A stretch of 64,000 bases of DNA from an uncultured Prevotella sp. (GCA_934202525.1 CAKPYB010000003.1:81750-145749); one strand, 5' to 3'; positions 8,531-17,804 are shown, counted from the first letter of the stretch. Program-made: numbers and translations. Notes: a model not told the origin generated them from the sequence alone.

Positions 8531-9385
8531 TCACTTCCATGCCTTCTTCTGGTTCAGCTCTATCAGACGGTCGAATTCAAAGTCGGCTTTGATTTTATCC
8601 AATATTCTCTTTACAATGATATTCATCACGCTTCCTTTGCAGTAGTTGGCAGAGCACATAAAGTTTACTCGTCCCTCCTTGACAAGCTGGCAGGCAGTCT
8701 TCTGTTTATCCTCGTTATCATATACCGCAATCGAGTGGCCGCCATGTTCCTTTACCATCTTCATGCAAGGCACATCGGTTTCTCCATCTCCGAAGTATAT
8801 CATTCGGGGGAAAGGGATAGGGCGCTTTTCGTCGGGGATATACTGGTTCACTCTTCTGTTGTCGCTCACCTGTTTGATGCCCTTGTTGATTTTGAAGAGG
8901 AATTGCGTCTTGGTAGTATAGTCTACGGCTACGGCTGGCCAATAGGCGATTCCCTCCTTGTTGTAGAGAAAGGAGCAGGCGTAGATGTTCTCAAATTCCT
9001 GGGCGATAGGTGTGCCCTCTATCATCTCCTTCAGTCCCGAGGAGTTGATGTAGTGCTTTACGTCCAGTCCGATACTGTTGCCATATTCATTCACGAGCGA
9101 AAACCATTGTTTTACGCCGCGGAACAGTTCTACATCCTTGCCGAATTTCTGAAAAGATTCCCGGGTGAGCGAGATATTATTCTTCTTGGCTTCGTCGAGC
9201 ATCAGATACATATAGGTCAAAATGCCATTGGCATCCTTACCCTCTGCAAACTTTCTGTTTTTCTCCCAGAACTCGTCTTTTGTCTTGCCTGTAGCCTGTA
9301 TGAATCCAAACTCCTGCATATTGCCAGGCGACAATGTGCCGTCGAAATCATAAACCAGCGCTACCTGTGGTCTCTTCTTTGCCAT
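8531..9385 (-). CDS. HAD-superfamily hydrolase (phosphoserine-phosphatase-like)
   Basis: 284 residues. Motif I is VYDFDGTLS with Asp13 (nucleophile) and Asp15; the C-terminal motif is MIYFGDGETDVPCMKMVKEHGG (about residues 195-216), which supplies the Mg2+-binding acidic residues. The region between them, with an all-helical cap (EFWEKNRKFAEGKDANGILTYMYLMLDEA), fits a type C1 HAD cap as in SerB-like enzymes. It would dephosphorylate a small molecule in the cytoplasm; the substrate is unknown. The protein is somewhat larger than SerB-type enzymes. A TATATTTGC -7 box lies 76 bp upstream. Confidence 0.8.
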   Translation of the reverse strand: MAKKRPQVALVYDFDGTLSPGNMQEFGFIQATGKTKDEFWEKNRKFAEGKDANGILTYMYLMLDEAKKNNISLTRESFQKFGKDVELFRGVKQWFSLVNEYGNSIGLDVKHYINSSGLKEMIEGTPIAQEFENIYACSFLYNKEGIAYWPAVAVDYTTKTQFLFKINKGIKQVSDNRRVNQYIPDEKRPIPFPRMIYFGDGETDVPCMKMVKEHGGHSIAVYDNEDKQKTACQLVKEGRVNFMCSANYCKGSVMNIIVKRILDKIKADFEFDRLIELNQKKAWK

Positions 9386-9460
9386 ATCTCGTTCTCCTTT
9401 CTTTTATATTTACCCTAAACTGTCTATCTCTTTCGGGCGATGTTCTTTCTCCCTTAATTT

Positions 9461-9469
9461 GCAAATATA
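9461..9469 (-). promoter_or_regulatory. Bacteroidota -7 box for the HAD hydrolase
   Basis: Minus-strand TATATTTGC, 76 bp before the start. Confidence 0.55.
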
Positions 9470-9526
9470 CATAATTTTCAGCAAATTAGCAAACTATTGG
9501 GATATAAAAAATCATAATGAAACAAA

Positions 9527-9566
9527 AAAGGCGTACAAAACTCATTTCTGAGCATTGTACGCCTTT
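9527..9566 (-). terminator. Intrinsic terminator of dnaK
   Basis: Perfect 12-bp arms AAAGGCGTACAA (9527-9538) and TTGTACGCCTTT (9555-9566); TTTTTT GTTT follows on the minus strand, 20 bp past the dnaK stop. Confidence 0.9.
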
Positions 9567-9585
9567 ATTATTATGTTTGCTTATA

Positions 9586-11490
9586 TTACTTAACCTCCTC
9601 GAAGTCAGCGTCCTGAACATCCTGAGCGCCATCGTTGCCGCCCTGTGCCTGCTGACCGCCCTGAGCACCCTGAGGACCTGCCTGCTGGCCGCCCTGATAC
9701 ATCTGCTGAGAAGCAGCCTGCATTACGGTGTTCAAGTTGTTCATAGCTGAATCGATAGCTGCAACATCACCTGCCTTGTGAGCATCCTTCAACTGCTGCA
9801 AAGCCTGCTCGATACCTGGCTTCTTGTCAGCTGGAATCTTATCACCGTTATCCTTCAGGAAGTTCTCGGTAGTGAAGATCATACTGTCAGCCTGGTTCAT
9901 CTTGTCAATCTTCTCGCGCTCAGCCTTATCAGCAGCAGCGTTCTGCTCTGCCTCAGCCTTCATGCGGTTGATCTCGTCCTCGCTCAAGCCAGATGAAGCC
10001 TCGATGCGGATGCTCTGCTCCTTACCGGTAGCCTTATCCTTAGCTGATACGTTCAAGATACCGTTGGCATCGATATCGAAGGTAACCTCAATCTGAGGAA
10101 CACCACGACGAGCTGGAGCGATACCTGTCAGGTTGAACTGACCGATGCTCTTGTTCTGAGCTGCCATTGGGCGCTCACCCTGCAATACGTGGATGGTAAC
10201 CTCTGTCTGGTTATCAGCAGCTGTAGAGAATACCTCGCTCTTCTTGCAAGGGATAGTTGAGTTAGCGTCGATGAGCTTGGTCATTACACCACCCATGGTC
10301 TCGATACCGAGAGTCAATGGAGTAACGTCGAGCAATACGATGTCGCCAACACCCTCTTCCTTGTTCAGGATGGCACCCTGGATAGCTGCACCTACTGCTA
10401 CTACCTCATCTGGGTTAACGCCCTTAGAAGGCTCCTTGCCGAAGTAGTTCTTAACGAGTGTCTGAACGGCTGGGATACGGCTTGAACCACCAACCAAGAT
10501 AACCTCGTCGATATCTGATGTAGAGAGCTTAGCGTCACGAACGGCATTCTGGCAAGGTACCAAGCAAGCCTGAATCAGGTTGTGAGCCAACTGCTCGAAC
10601 TGTGCACGGGTCAAAGTCTTAACCAAGTGCTTTGGCATACCGTCAACGGCTGTGATGTAAGGCAAGTTGATTTCTGTAGATGTAGAGCTTGACAACTCAA
10701 TCTTAGCCTTCTCAGCTGCCTCCTTCAAACGCTGCATAGCCATAGGATCCTTGCGGAGATCTACGCCTTCCTCAGCCTTGAAACCATCAGCCAACCAGTT
10801 GATGATTACCTGATCGAAGTCATCACCACCGAGGTGAGTATCACCATTGGTAGAAAGAACCTCGAATACGCCGCCACCGAACTCCAGGATAGAGATATCG
10901 AATGTACCACCACCAAGGTCGAATACGGCAATCTTCATATCCTTGTTAGCCTTGTCAACACCGTAAGCCAAAGCTGCGGCTGTAGGCTCATTTACGATAC
11001 GCTGAACGTTCAAACCTGCAATCTGACCAGCCTCCTTAGTAGCCTGACGCTGTGAGTCTGAGAAGTAAGCAGGAACTGTGATTACAGCATCTGTAACCTC
11101 CTGTCCGAGATAATCCTCTGCGGTCTTCTTCATCTTCTGGAGAACCATTGCAGAAATCTCCTGTGGAGTATATTTACGACCCTCGATTTCAACACGTGGA
11201 TAACCACCCTCGTTTACCACTGTGTAAGGCATTGCCTCAGCTTCCTTCTGGCTCTGAGCGTATGTCTCACCCATGAAACGCTTGATAGAATATACTGTGT
11301 TCTTAGGGTTTGTGATGGCCTGACGCTTAGCAGGATCACCTACCTTGCGGTCACCATCCTTAACGAAACCTACTACTGATGGAGTAGTACGCTTACCTTC
11401 ACTGTTAGCGATTACAACTGGTTCGCTACCTTCGAAAACGGCAACACAACTGTTTGTGGTACCCAAGTCAATTCCAATTACTTTTCCCAT
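9586..11490 (-). CDS. dnaK: Chaperone DnaK (Hsp70)
   Basis: 634 residues, the usual DnaK length. It starts [18 protein letters not shown] (phosphate-1 loop), has [16 protein letters not shown] (phosphate-2, about 191-206), [14 protein letters not shown] (about 332-345), the [14 protein letters not shown] linker and substrate domain, and the acidic Gly/Gln-rich tail ending DADFEEVK. It folds and rescues proteins with ATP, normally together with DnaJ and GrpE, which are not encoded nearby. The gene is monocistronic, with a strong terminator after it. Upstream it carries an unusual sigma-54-type promoter (11622-11638) and an enhancer-like palindrome (11661-11687), rather than the CIRCE/HrcA element known from other phyla. 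Confidence 0.98.
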   Translation of the reverse strand: MGKVIGIDLGTTNSCVAVFEGSEPVVIANSEGKRTTPSVVGFVKDGDRKVGDPAKRQAITNPKNTVYSIKRFMGETYAQSQKEAEAMPYTVVNEGGYPRVEIEGRKYTPQEISAMVLQKMKKTAEDYLGQEVTDAVITVPAYFSDSQRQATKEAGQIAGLNVQRIVNEPTAAALAYGVDKANKDMKIAVFDLGGGTFDISILEFGGGVFEVLSTNGDTHLGGDDFDQVIINWLADGFKAEEGVDLRKDPMAMQRLKEAAEKAKIELSSSTSTEINLPYITAVDGMPKHLVKTLTRAQFEQLAHNLIQACLVPCQNAVRDAKLSTSDIDEVILVGGSSRIPAVQTLVKNYFGKEPSKGVNPDEVVAVGAAIQGAILNKEEGVGDIVLLDVTPLTLGIETMGGVMTKLIDANSTIPCKKSEVFSTAADNQTEVTIHVLQGERPMAAQNKSIGQFNLTGIAPARRGVPQIEVTFDIDANGILNVSAKDKATGKEQSIRIEASSGLSEDEINRMKAEAEQNAAADKAEREKIDKMNQADSMIFTTENFLKDNGDKIPADKKPGIEQALQQLKDAHKAGDVAAIDSAMNNLNTVMQAASQQMYQGGQQAGPQGAQGGQQAQGGNDGAQDVQDADFEEVK

Positions 11491-11621
11491 AATTATATCT
11501 TTTTTTATTTTTATCGTTATTAATATGTTATTTATCTCATGAACTTGCTGGCTAATGGAAGTCTGCCGAAGATATGCATCTGTCGGGAACCTCTATATTC
11601 TGCGTTCACGCTTTCCGTCAT

Positions 11622-11638
11622 AACAAAGCATGTGCCAA
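11622..11638 (-). promoter_or_regulatory. Sigma-54-type (-24/-12) promoter of dnaK
   Basis: Minus-strand TTGGCACATGCTTTGTT. It matches YTGGCACGnnnnTTGCW except for A for G after GGCAC and T for C in TTGC. Predicted start about 120 nt before the dnaK ATG. Confidence 0.6.
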
Positions 11639-11660
11639 GGGATTGTAAAATTTAAAGTGG

Positions 11661-11687
11661 CTGACAAGGTGTCAGATAATGCTGACA
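11661..11687 (-). promoter_or_regulatory. Enhancer-like palindrome upstream of the dnaK promoter
   Basis: Three 6-bp half sites: CTGACA (11661-11666), TGTCAG (11670-11675) and CTGACA (11682-11687). The last two form TGTCAG-N6-CTGACA, the first two CTGACA-N3-TGTCAG. It sits about 25-50 bp upstream of the -24 element, where an activator of sigma-54 polymerase could bind. Confidence 0.55.
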
Positions 11688-11694
11688 AAATAAA

Positions 11695-11749
11695 AGGAAT
11701 CAAGATATGGGAGGCGATAAAATGTCGCATTCTCCCTATCTTGATTCCT
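11695..11749 (-). terminator. Intrinsic terminator of the recA operon
   Basis: Arms AGGAATCAAGATA (11695-11707) plus GGGAG pair with CTCCC plus TATCTTGATTCCT (11732-11749), one bulged T, then TTTATTTTG on the minus strand. The region 11491-11821 thus holds this terminator and the dnaK control elements. Confidence 0.85.
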
Positions 11750-11821
11750 GTAATATGATTGAGAAATCTTTCTTTTCAGATAAAGCTCCTATATATAATA
11801 AGGTGTAAACCTTATCCCGCT

Positions 11822-12853
11822 TTATTTCTGTTCCTTAGCAGCAAGTGCTTCGCGAACCTTAGCCTCCAGTTCATCGAGAAGTTCAGGGTTATCCTTGAGC
11901 AATGCCTTGCAGGCATCGGCACCCTGTCCGAGTTTAGAACCGCCATAGCTATACCAGCTGCCGCTCTTTTCGATGATGTCGTTAGCTACAGCCAGACCGA
12001 ATACCTCGCCGGCACGGCTGATGCCTTCGCCAAACATGATGTCGAACTCTGCCTTGCGGAAAGGAGGAGCTACCTTGTTCTTTACTACCTTTACGCGAAC
12101 CAGATTACCTACTACCTCATCGCCATCCTTGATGGCTGTTGCCTTGCGGATATCCAAGCGCACTGATGCATAGAACTTCAGAGCATTACCGCCGGTGGTT
12201 GTCTCTGGGTTACCGAACATTACACCAATCTTCTCGCGCAACTGGTTGATGAAGATGCAGGTAGTGTTGGTCTTGCTGATGGTAGAAGTGAGCTTGCGGA
12301 GAGCCTGACTCATCAATCGAGCCTGAAGACCTACCACATTGTCACCCATATCGCCTTCGATTTCCTTCTTAGGAGTCAAGGCTGCTACAGAGTCAACAAC
12401 TACGATGTCTACAGCAGCAGAACTGATCAGTTGGTCTGCAATCTGCAACGCCTGCTCACCATTATCTGGTTGTGAAATCCACAAGTTATCAACATCAACG
12501 CCCAGTTTAGCCGCATAGAAACGGTCGAAAGCGTGCTCGGCATCAATGAAAGCAGCGATACCGCCAGCCTTCTGAGCCTCTGCGATGGCATGGATAGCCA
12601 ATGTTGTCTTACCAGAAGATTCCGGACCGTAAATCTCGATGATGCGTCCCTTAGGATAACCGCCTACGCCCAGTGCATTGTCGAGAGCGATGCTACCTGT
12701 AGGGATAACTTCGATATTCTCAACGTGCTCATCGCCGAGTTTCATGATAGAGCCCTTACCGAAGTCTTTTTCTATCTTTGCCATGGCTGCCTGAAGGGCT
12801 TTCAGTTTGCCTTCATTGGGATTCAATTTTCCCTCTTGCATTTCTTTTGCCAT
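11822..12853 (-). CDS. recA: Recombinase RecA
   Basis: 343 residues. Walker A is [14 protein letters not shown] (about residues 72-85); the Walker B strand reads [12 protein letters not shown]; the L1/L2 region and the [35 protein letters not shown] block are intact. RecA forms ATP-dependent filaments on single-stranded DNA for recombination and the SOS response. The start lies 21 bp after the stop of the preceding dehydrogenase-like gene, with no promoter visible between them, so recA is probably expressed from the promoter at 14825-14833 as the last gene of a three-gene operon. I see no obvious LexA-type box close to recA. Confidence 0.98.
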   Translation of the reverse strand: MAKEMQEGKLNPNEGKLKALQAAMAKIEKDFGKGSIMKLGDEHVENIEVIPTGSIALDNALGVGGYPKGRIIEIYGPESSGKTTLAIHAIAEAQKAGGIAAFIDAEHAFDRFYAAKLGVDVDNLWISQPDNGEQALQIADQLISSAAVDIVVVDSVAALTPKKEIEGDMGDNVVGLQARLMSQALRKLTSTISKTNTTCIFINQLREKIGVMFGNPETTTGGNALKFYASVRLDIRKATAIKDGDEVVGNLVRVKVVKNKVAPPFRKAEFDIMFGEGISRAGEVFGLAVANDIIEKSGSWYSYGGSKLGQGADACKALLKDNPELLDELEAKVREALAAKEQK

Positions 12854-12874
12854 ATTCTTATTTTAATTTAAAGT

Positions 12875-14116
12875 TTAGTCGATTTCCAAATCGCCATCAA
12901 ACACCTCGTGCCATGGCAATCCCTGCTTGTTCAACTGCTCCATGAATGGATCTGGGTCGAACTCCTCTACGTTCCATACGCCTGGTTTCTTCCAGATGCC
13001 CTTGAGGAACATCATGGCACCAATCATGGCTGGTACACCGGTGGTGTAGCTTACGCCCTGCATACCGGTTTCGTTGTAAGCTTCCTGGTGCTTGCAGTTG
13101 TTGTATACGTAGTAGGTACGCTCCTTGCCATCCTTCTTACCACGGATACGGCAACCGATAGATGTCTCGCCATCGTAGTTCTCACCGAGATCCTGTGGGT
13201 TAGGCAATACGGCCTTGAGGAACTGCAATGGAACAATCTTCACCTTGGCTGTCTTGCCGGAACCATCTGCCAATGGAGCCGCGTACTCGATTTCATCGAT
13301 GCGGCTCATTCCGAGGTTCTGGATGCAGTCGAGGTAGGTGAGATACTGCTGACCGAAGGTCATCCAGAAACGTGCCTCCTTGATGGTAGGGTAGTTCTTC
13401 ACCAGACTCTCCAACTCCTCGTGGTGCATCAGATAGCTCTCGCGAGGGCCGATGTTAGGGTAGGTGAGAGGCTTGTGGATAGACAATGGGTCGGTTTCAA
13501 TCCATTCGCCATCCTTATACCAGAGTCCCTTCTGGGTAATCTCGCGGATATTGATTTCTGGGTTGAAGTTGGTTGCGAAAGCCTTGTGATGGTTTCCGGC
13601 GTTGCAATCCACGATGTCGAGCACCTCAATCTCATCGAAGTGATGCTTGGCTGCATAAGCGGTAAAGATGCCTGATACGCCTGGGTCGAAACCGCAACCG
13701 AGGATAGCGCAGAGACCTGCTTGCTCAAACTTATCCTTGTATGCCCACTGCCATGAATATTCGAAGTGAGCCTCGTCCTTAGGCTCATAGTTGGCGGTAT
13801 CCATGTAGTTGCAACCGCAAGCCAGACAGGCATCCATGATGGTGAGGTCCTGGTAAGGCAAAGCGAGGTTGATGACAAGTTCAGGCTTGTAGCTATTGAA
13901 GAGAGCCTTCAACTGCTCAACGTCGTCGGCATCCACCTCAGCTGTCTGAATATCCATCTTGTAGCCCTTGGCGTGGATATCCTTAACCAGCTTGTCGCAT
14001 TTTTCCTTGCGACGGCTAGCAATCATAAACTCGGTGAAAACGTCCTGGTTCTGGACGATTTTGAAGGCAGCCACGGTAGCCACGCCACCTGCGCCAATCA
14101 TAAGTACTCTACTCAT
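12875..14116 (-). CDS. Saccharopine dehydrogenase family protein, carboxynorspermidine synthase-like
   Basis: 413 residues. The N-terminus is a Rossmann NAD(P)-binding fold (MSRVLMIGAGGVATVAAFKIV), followed by ELVINLALPYQDLTIMDACLACGCNYMDTANYEP and GLCAILGCGFDPGVSGIFTAYAAKHHFDEI, the signature blocks of the Lys1/carboxynorspermidine dehydrogenase family. Such enzymes reductively condense aspartate semialdehyde with a diamine on the way to spermidine. The decarboxylase partner (nspC) is not in this window. Gene order is DUF6621-like gene, this gene, recA, all minus strand with 30 and 21 bp gaps, an operon. Polyamine function is inferred from family. Confidence 0.82.
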   Translation of the reverse strand: MSRVLMIGAGGVATVAAFKIVQNQDVFTEFMIASRRKEKCDKLVKDIHAKGYKMDIQTAEVDADDVEQLKALFNSYKPELVINLALPYQDLTIMDACLACGCNYMDTANYEPKDEAHFEYSWQWAYKDKFEQAGLCAILGCGFDPGVSGIFTAYAAKHHFDEIEVLDIVDCNAGNHHKAFATNFNPEINIREITQKGLWYKDGEWIETDPLSIHKPLTYPNIGPRESYLMHHEELESLVKNYPTIKEARFWMTFGQQYLTYLDCIQNLGMSRIDEIEYAAPLADGSGKTAKVKIVPLQFLKAVLPNPQDLGENYDGETSIGCRIRGKKDGKERTYYVYNNCKHQEAYNETGMQGVSYTTGVPAMIGAMMFLKGIWKKPGVWNVEEFDPDPFMEQLNKQGLPWHEVFDGDLEID

Positions 14117-14146
14117 TTTTTATCTTTAATGTTAAGTGTTTAATGT

Positions 14147-14755
14147 TTACTTTATCTCATTTGCCGAGATTCCGAGGGCGTTCATCAGTGAGTAACCAAG
14201 AATCTCCTGTCTGAAGTTGCCGCCTGGCATGGGCTGCATGGCAAAGAGGGTGATGCGCTTGTCATCGTCATCTACCTTGTGAAGTATCTCGCGGAGTCGG
14301 TCGTAAGCATCTCCATCCTCAGAATTTGGGATTACCATCACTCGCTTCACTTCCTTGGCGTTGCATACGGTGCGTGCCACATCTACGAGGAAGTCATCCT
14401 TGCCTACCATCTTCTCCTCTGTAGGATAAGAAGAGATGATGAACTCTCCGAGCTTATCATCCTTGAAAGCCTGAGCGTTCAGATCCTTCTCATAGTTGGC
14501 AGGGCGGAAGTTTTTCATCGCCATCGACTGTTTGTCGTGGATAAGCACAACCTGTGTTTCGTGTTCGCCCTCTCTCAGACCTCCGTCAAGGGCAATGCAG
14601 ACTGCCCATTGTGCCATATCGGCAGGTTGGATGCGACGGTTGATCATACGTTCGAAGTTGACTATCAGGTCGAAAGCCACTCGGTCGATATAGTCGGCGT
14701 CAGCGATAATTACATTCTCGCTCCATTTTATATTGTTTGTATCTAATGAATTCAT
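14147..14755 (-). CDS. DUF6621-type conserved protein, first gene of the recA operon
   Basis: 202 residues from the Met at 14755 (MNSLDTNNIKWSENVIIADADYIDRVAF); a start nine codons earlier is possible but would add a Cys-rich tail that the family, as I recall it, lacks. Conserved-looking blocks include LIVNFERMINRRIQPADMAQWAVCIALDGG and ITLFAMQPMPGGNFRQEILGYSLMNALGI at the end. Soluble, no signal peptide. I know it only as a domain of unknown function in Bacteroidales, often beside the dehydrogenase that follows here. Promoter TAAATTTGC lies at 14825-14833. Confidence 0.72.
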   Translation of the reverse strand: MNSLDTNNIKWSENVIIADADYIDRVAFDLIVNFERMINRRIQPADMAQWAVCIALDGGLREGEHETQVVLIHDKQSMAMKNFRPANYEKDLNAQAFKDDKLGEFIISSYPTEEKMVGKDDFLVDVARTVCNAKEVKRVMVIPNSEDGDAYDRLREILHKVDDDDKRITLFAMQPMPGGNFRQEILGYSLMNALGISANEIK

Positions 14756-14824
14756 TGGTGCAAAAATTAGGCAAACGAGCATGATGAAAGCTTGCTTTCA
14801 AATTGTCGAATGCAGATTATTTCT

Positions 14825-14833
14825 GCAAATTTA
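14825..14833 (-). promoter_or_regulatory. Bacteroidota -7 box for the DUF6621-dehydrogenase-recA operon
   Basis: Minus-strand TAAATTTGC, exact match to TAnnTTTGC, 70 bp before the chosen start. Confidence 0.6.
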
Positions 14834-14978
14834 CGAATAAATTTCGTAATTAAGGCATTTTGAAAATATAAAATAATAAAAAAGATAGTATTTTCATCAT
14901 TTCTTCATCTGATGGAATACTATCTTCTGTATTTTATGCGATAATCCGGGGCTTCTTCCTCCTATCCTCCGAAATTTC

Positions 14979-15359
14979 TCATGCAATCATTTTCGCCAGA
15001 TAGTGTCCGGCGAGAACGGCGATAAGTCCCAGTGCCAGACTTCCGAAGAGATAGAGCATCATATAGAGATAATTCTCTTCCTTCATCAGTCCTGCCCCCT
15101 CGTTCATAAAGGTAGAGAAGGTTGTGAATCCTCCGCAGAATCCCGTGGTAAGCAGCAGTTTGGCAGATGGCGACATCCATCCCCCTTCCCGCCAGTTCAA
15201 TCCCGAGAGGAACCCGATGATGAGGCATCCCAACACATTCACCGCCATCGTTCCGAAAGGAAAGGCAATCACCGTGCAGGATAGCACCAACTTTGAAATC
15301 CAATATCTCATGCCGCCCCCGAAGAAGCTGCCGATGCTTACTATTAATACTTCTTTCAT
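14979..15359 (-). CDS. crcB: CrcB/Fluc fluoride ion channel
   Basis: 126 residues with four hydrophobic segments. Family signatures: IGSFFGGGMRYWISK (about 9-23), FPFGTMAVNVLGCLIIGFL (about 34-52, with the conserved Asn) and LLTTGFCGGFTTFSTFMNEG (about 68-88, the TTFSTF motif lining the pore). Fluc channels are small dual-topology dimers that export fluoride from the cytoplasm. A good AAGGAG Shine-Dalgarno-like sequence lies just upstream. It starts 57 bp after the stop of the shortened ATPase gene, so both may be co-transcribed. I looked for a fluoride riboswitch in the leader and saw none. Confidence 0.92.
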   Translation of the reverse strand: MKEVLIVSIGSFFGGGMRYWISKLVLSCTVIAFPFGTMAVNVLGCLIIGFLSGLNWREGGWMSPSAKLLLTTGFCGGFTTFSTFMNEGAGLMKEENYLYMMLYLFGSLALGLIAVLAGHYLAKMIA

Positions 15360-15416
15360 CTCCTTATATAATTATAATATATGAACTGATTTAATAAAAT
15401 GCTATCGGGGAGAGAT

Positions 15417-16604
15417 TCAGTTCTCTCCCCAATCATCAATTGTTCTTGTTTTTAATGCTGCCAGCAAGCTGACGAATCCCCTTTTTGCTTCATCGTTCGG
15501 AAAATCCAATAAATATGAATTTGTATTTTTTGCCCATTCTTTAATGGTCAAGTATCCGTTTTGGAATATTATAGATAAAGGGCAATCGATGGATAAGTCT
15601 TCAAAACAATTGGTAGGATAATATTTCCCCACCAGTTCGTTGATGTTTTCATCGCTATGAGCTAGCAGGCGAACCAGATAGGTGGGTGAACCCGTTTTGA
15701 ACCAATAGTCGTCGATGAGCATTTCCTTGAAGGCACGCAAGATGCTGAAAGGATTATATACGCCTCGCATCCTGCGACTGAAATGGTAGCCGTCAAACTG
15801 GCGTTTCAGTTTTATCAGTATTTCTTCCTTTGAAACATCATATTCTTCGGCCATTTCTACGATTTGCTGTGCAAAGGTAGCGCGCAACTCGTCTTCTGTG
15901 ATGCCGAGAAGCGTATCGAAGTGGGCAGAAAGACTGATGTCTTCGGGTTGGTTGAATCCGCTGAATACACTTACTTGCGAAAATTTGGTAACTCCTGTGA
16001 GCAGAACGAATTGCAGGTCTTTATCGGCAGCCTTGAATACACTGTAGAAGCCTTTCAGAATTTCCCGATGCCTATCTTCCAATAGCCGCTCGTTGCCATC
16101 TGCATCGATTGTTTTCAGTGTAGAATCCAATACGTCTAGCAGAGGCTTGTCGTATTCATCAATAAGGACAACGGCGCGAAGTCCTGTTTTTTCGTGGGCA
16201 TTTCTCAGAACGCCAATGAATCTGTCGCCGAGGGTAGAAGCAAAAGGGGCTTTGCCGTAGATGGCTTCCTGCGATTCTACGAAATCAATCAGCGTCTTTT
16301 CCAACTGGCCTGCTTGCGTAAAGTCCTTGCCGTTGAAATCAAGGTGGAATACCGCATATTGTTTCCAGTCGGTTTCCAGATTATCAATGGCTAGGCCCTT
16401 GAACAGTTCTTTTCTTCCTTGGAAATAGCATTCAAGTGTAGAAACGAGGAGTGACTTTCCAAATCGTCTGGGACGACTCAGAAAGTAAATCTTGCCATTT
16501 TCTACCATATCATAAATCATCTGAGTCTTATCTATATAAAGATATCCTTCTGTGATGATTTTCTCAAAGCTCTGTATGCCTATCGGATATTTTATATTGT
16601 TCAT
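15417..16604 (-). CDS. AAA-ATPase-like protein (PF09820 type) lacking its C-terminal nuclease-like domain
   Basis: 395 residues from the ATG at 16604 (MNNIKYPIGIQSFEKII), chosen because the -7 box at 16625 excludes the earlier Met. It has the FLSRPRRFGKSLL P-loop (residues ~41-53), AVVLIDEYDKPLL Walker B, and the FVLLTGVTKFSQVSVFSGFN sensor block. In the family as I know it this part is followed by FPNDE... and a PD-(D/E)XK nuclease-like domain of about 120-150 residues. Here FPNDEAKRGFVSLLAAL is followed within 16 residues by a stop, so the nuclease-like domain is missing. Function unknown; members are very common in gut Bacteroidota. Probably a decayed or shortened copy. Confidence 0.85.
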   Translation of the reverse strand: MNNIKYPIGIQSFEKIITEGYLYIDKTQMIYDMVENGKIYFLSRPRRFGKSLLVSTLECYFQGRKELFKGLAIDNLETDWKQYAVFHLDFNGKDFTQAGQLEKTLIDFVESQEAIYGKAPFASTLGDRFIGVLRNAHEKTGLRAVVLIDEYDKPLLDVLDSTLKTIDADGNERLLEDRHREILKGFYSVFKAADKDLQFVLLTGVTKFSQVSVFSGFNQPEDISLSAHFDTLLGITEDELRATFAQQIVEMAEEYDVSKEEILIKLKRQFDGYHFSRRMRGVYNPFSILRAFKEMLIDDYWFKTGSPTYLVRLLAHSDENINELVGKYYPTNCFEDLSIDCPLSIIFQNGYLTIKEWAKNTNSYLLDFPNDEAKRGFVSLLAALKTRTIDDWGEN

Positions 16605-16624
16605 ACGCTTGTTCCTTATTTTCT

Positions 16625-16633
16625 GCAAAATTA
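16625..16633 (-). promoter_or_regulatory. Bacteroidota -7 box for the shortened AAA-ATPase
   Basis: Minus-strand TAATTTTGC, 21 bp before the chosen start. Confidence 0.6.
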
Positions 16634-16783
16634 CAAAAAATAACGATACAAGCAAATTTTTTTCTGCCTTTTCTTAATTTTCCCCTCTAATCTTTCTTTT
16701 AAGGGATAAATAGGAGCAGGGAATAGTTCTTCTTGCTTATAAAATTATGTTGAACAATTTAAAATAAATAGGAGAAACAAGTT

Positions 16784-17407
16784 ATGAAACGAGTATTCAA
16801 TCTTTTGGTAGTGGATGAGAGTGGCAGCATGAGTATTATCGAGCACCAGGCACTGGTGGGCATCAACGAGACCCTGACCACGATTCAGAAAATGCAGAAG
16901 ACGCATAAGGACATGGAACAGCGGGTTACGCTCATCACCTTCGACAGCACTCACAAGAAACTGTTCTATGATAATGTGTCTGCTCATCATGCTAAGCCTT
17001 TGAAGTCAAGGGATTACAATCCATGTGGCGGCACCCCTCTTTATGATGCCATCGGTATGGGCATCGCCAAGATTAACGCCCTGACCACCGAGGATGACAG
17101 CGTATTGGTAACTATCATTACGGATGGTGAGGAGAACTGCAGCGAGGAGTATGATTTGAAGATGATCAAGAACCTCATTGAGAAGTTGAAGAAGCAGAAC
17201 TGGACCTTTACCTTCATCGGTACCGATGATCTTGATGTAGAGAATATAGCTCTGGATATGGGCATCGACAACCATCTGCAGTTCTCAGAAGATGAGGCTG
17301 GCACCAAGGCGATGTTTGCCAGAGAAAACAGAGCCCGAGAGCGCTACAACAAGTGCCGTGCAATGGGTTGCGTGATGGAAGTGGGTAGTTATTTTGAGGA
17401 GAAATAA
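16784..17407 (+). CDS. Von Willebrand factor A (VWA) domain protein
   Basis: 207 residues, one cytoplasmic VWA domain with a complete metal-dependent adhesion site: DESGS (Asp11, Ser13, Ser15), Thr84 in CGGTPLYDAIG, and Asp114 in TIITDGEEN. The rest fits the domain (VTLITFDS strand, WTFTFIGTDDLDVENIA). A GGAG sequence lies ahead of the ATG. Stand-alone VWA proteins of this type resemble those seen in phage-related or tellurium-resistance-like clusters, but no such genes are next to it here. It may bind a partner protein in a Mg2+-dependent way. Partner unknown. Downstream lies a promoter and structured leader of the next gene. Confidence 0.85.
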   Translation: MKRVFNLLVVDESGSMSIIEHQALVGINETLTTIQKMQKTHKDMEQRVTLITFDSTHKKLFYDNVSAHHAKPLKSRDYNPCGGTPLYDAIGMGIAKINALTTEDDSVLVTIITDGEENCSEEYDLKMIKNLIEKLKKQNWTFTFIGTDDLDVENIALDMGIDNHLQFSEDEAGTKAMFARENRARERYNKCRAMGCVMEVGSYFEEK

Positions 17408-17473
17408 TGGATAAAAAGAAGAAGTTGACGAAAAAAAGTGAATGGTAAATGCTGATTATTCAGAAAGTTTTTG

Positions 17474-17482
17474 TACTTTTGC
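17474..17482 (+). promoter_or_regulatory. Bacteroidota -7 box for the structured leader/lipoprotein transcript
   Basis: TACTTTTGC, exact match to TAnnTTTGC. Predicted start near 17488, about 50 nt before the first stem of the structured region. Confidence 0.55.
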
Positions 17483-17529
17483 AATCGGAATGATTTCTCA
17501 CAAGAGATTGACTTCTATTTTTTTTGATG

Positions 17530-17760
17530 GTTAAATTAGCGTTTGCTATTCGGTCATGCACATTGGAACGTAGGAAACTTCAATAAAAAGCAGGAATACC
17601 GACAGATAGTAAGCGTCCGCTATAGCGTGGGCGTTACTTGTCGTTTTCCTCAGCTTTTCCTACGGCTGCAATGTGGACAAGTTTCGTCCACGTGTTTTGT
17701 ATCCGTAGGTGATGTAGAGAACGATGGCTTCGCAATTATAATCTATCGGATTCACTAATT
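17530..17760 (+). ncRNA. Structured RNA element in the leader of the lipoprotein gene
   Basis: Nested complementary segments: 17539-17554 pairs with 17598-17616 through 16 pairs including three G.U and a 3-nt bulge; CGCTATAGCG forms a small hairpin near 17618-17627; CCTACGG (17659-17665) pairs with CCGTAGG (17703-17709) and encloses GTGGAC (17673-17678)/GTCCAC (17686-17691). The G.U pairs argue for RNA. It fills the 397-bp gap between the VWA and lipoprotein genes, after a promoter at 17474. It may be a 5' leader regulator or an independent RNA. I do not match it to a named family. Confidence 0.5.
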
Positions 17761-17804
17761 TAATAACATTAAAAGCTTAGCTATCGGCATAACGGGCATA
17801 ACTT

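Noticed and set aside
11491..11660. CIRCE element (HrcA operator) for dnaK
   Set aside because: No TTAGCACTC-N9-GAGTGCTAA or close variant on either strand.
15360..15416. Fluoride riboswitch before crcB
   Set aside because: The 57-bp leader is AT-rich and shows none of the conserved pairing of that motif.
17543..17758. 71-codon plus-strand frame in the VWA-lipoprotein gap
   Set aside because: Coincides with a strongly base-paired region; the peptide looks random and the frame is better explained by structured RNA.
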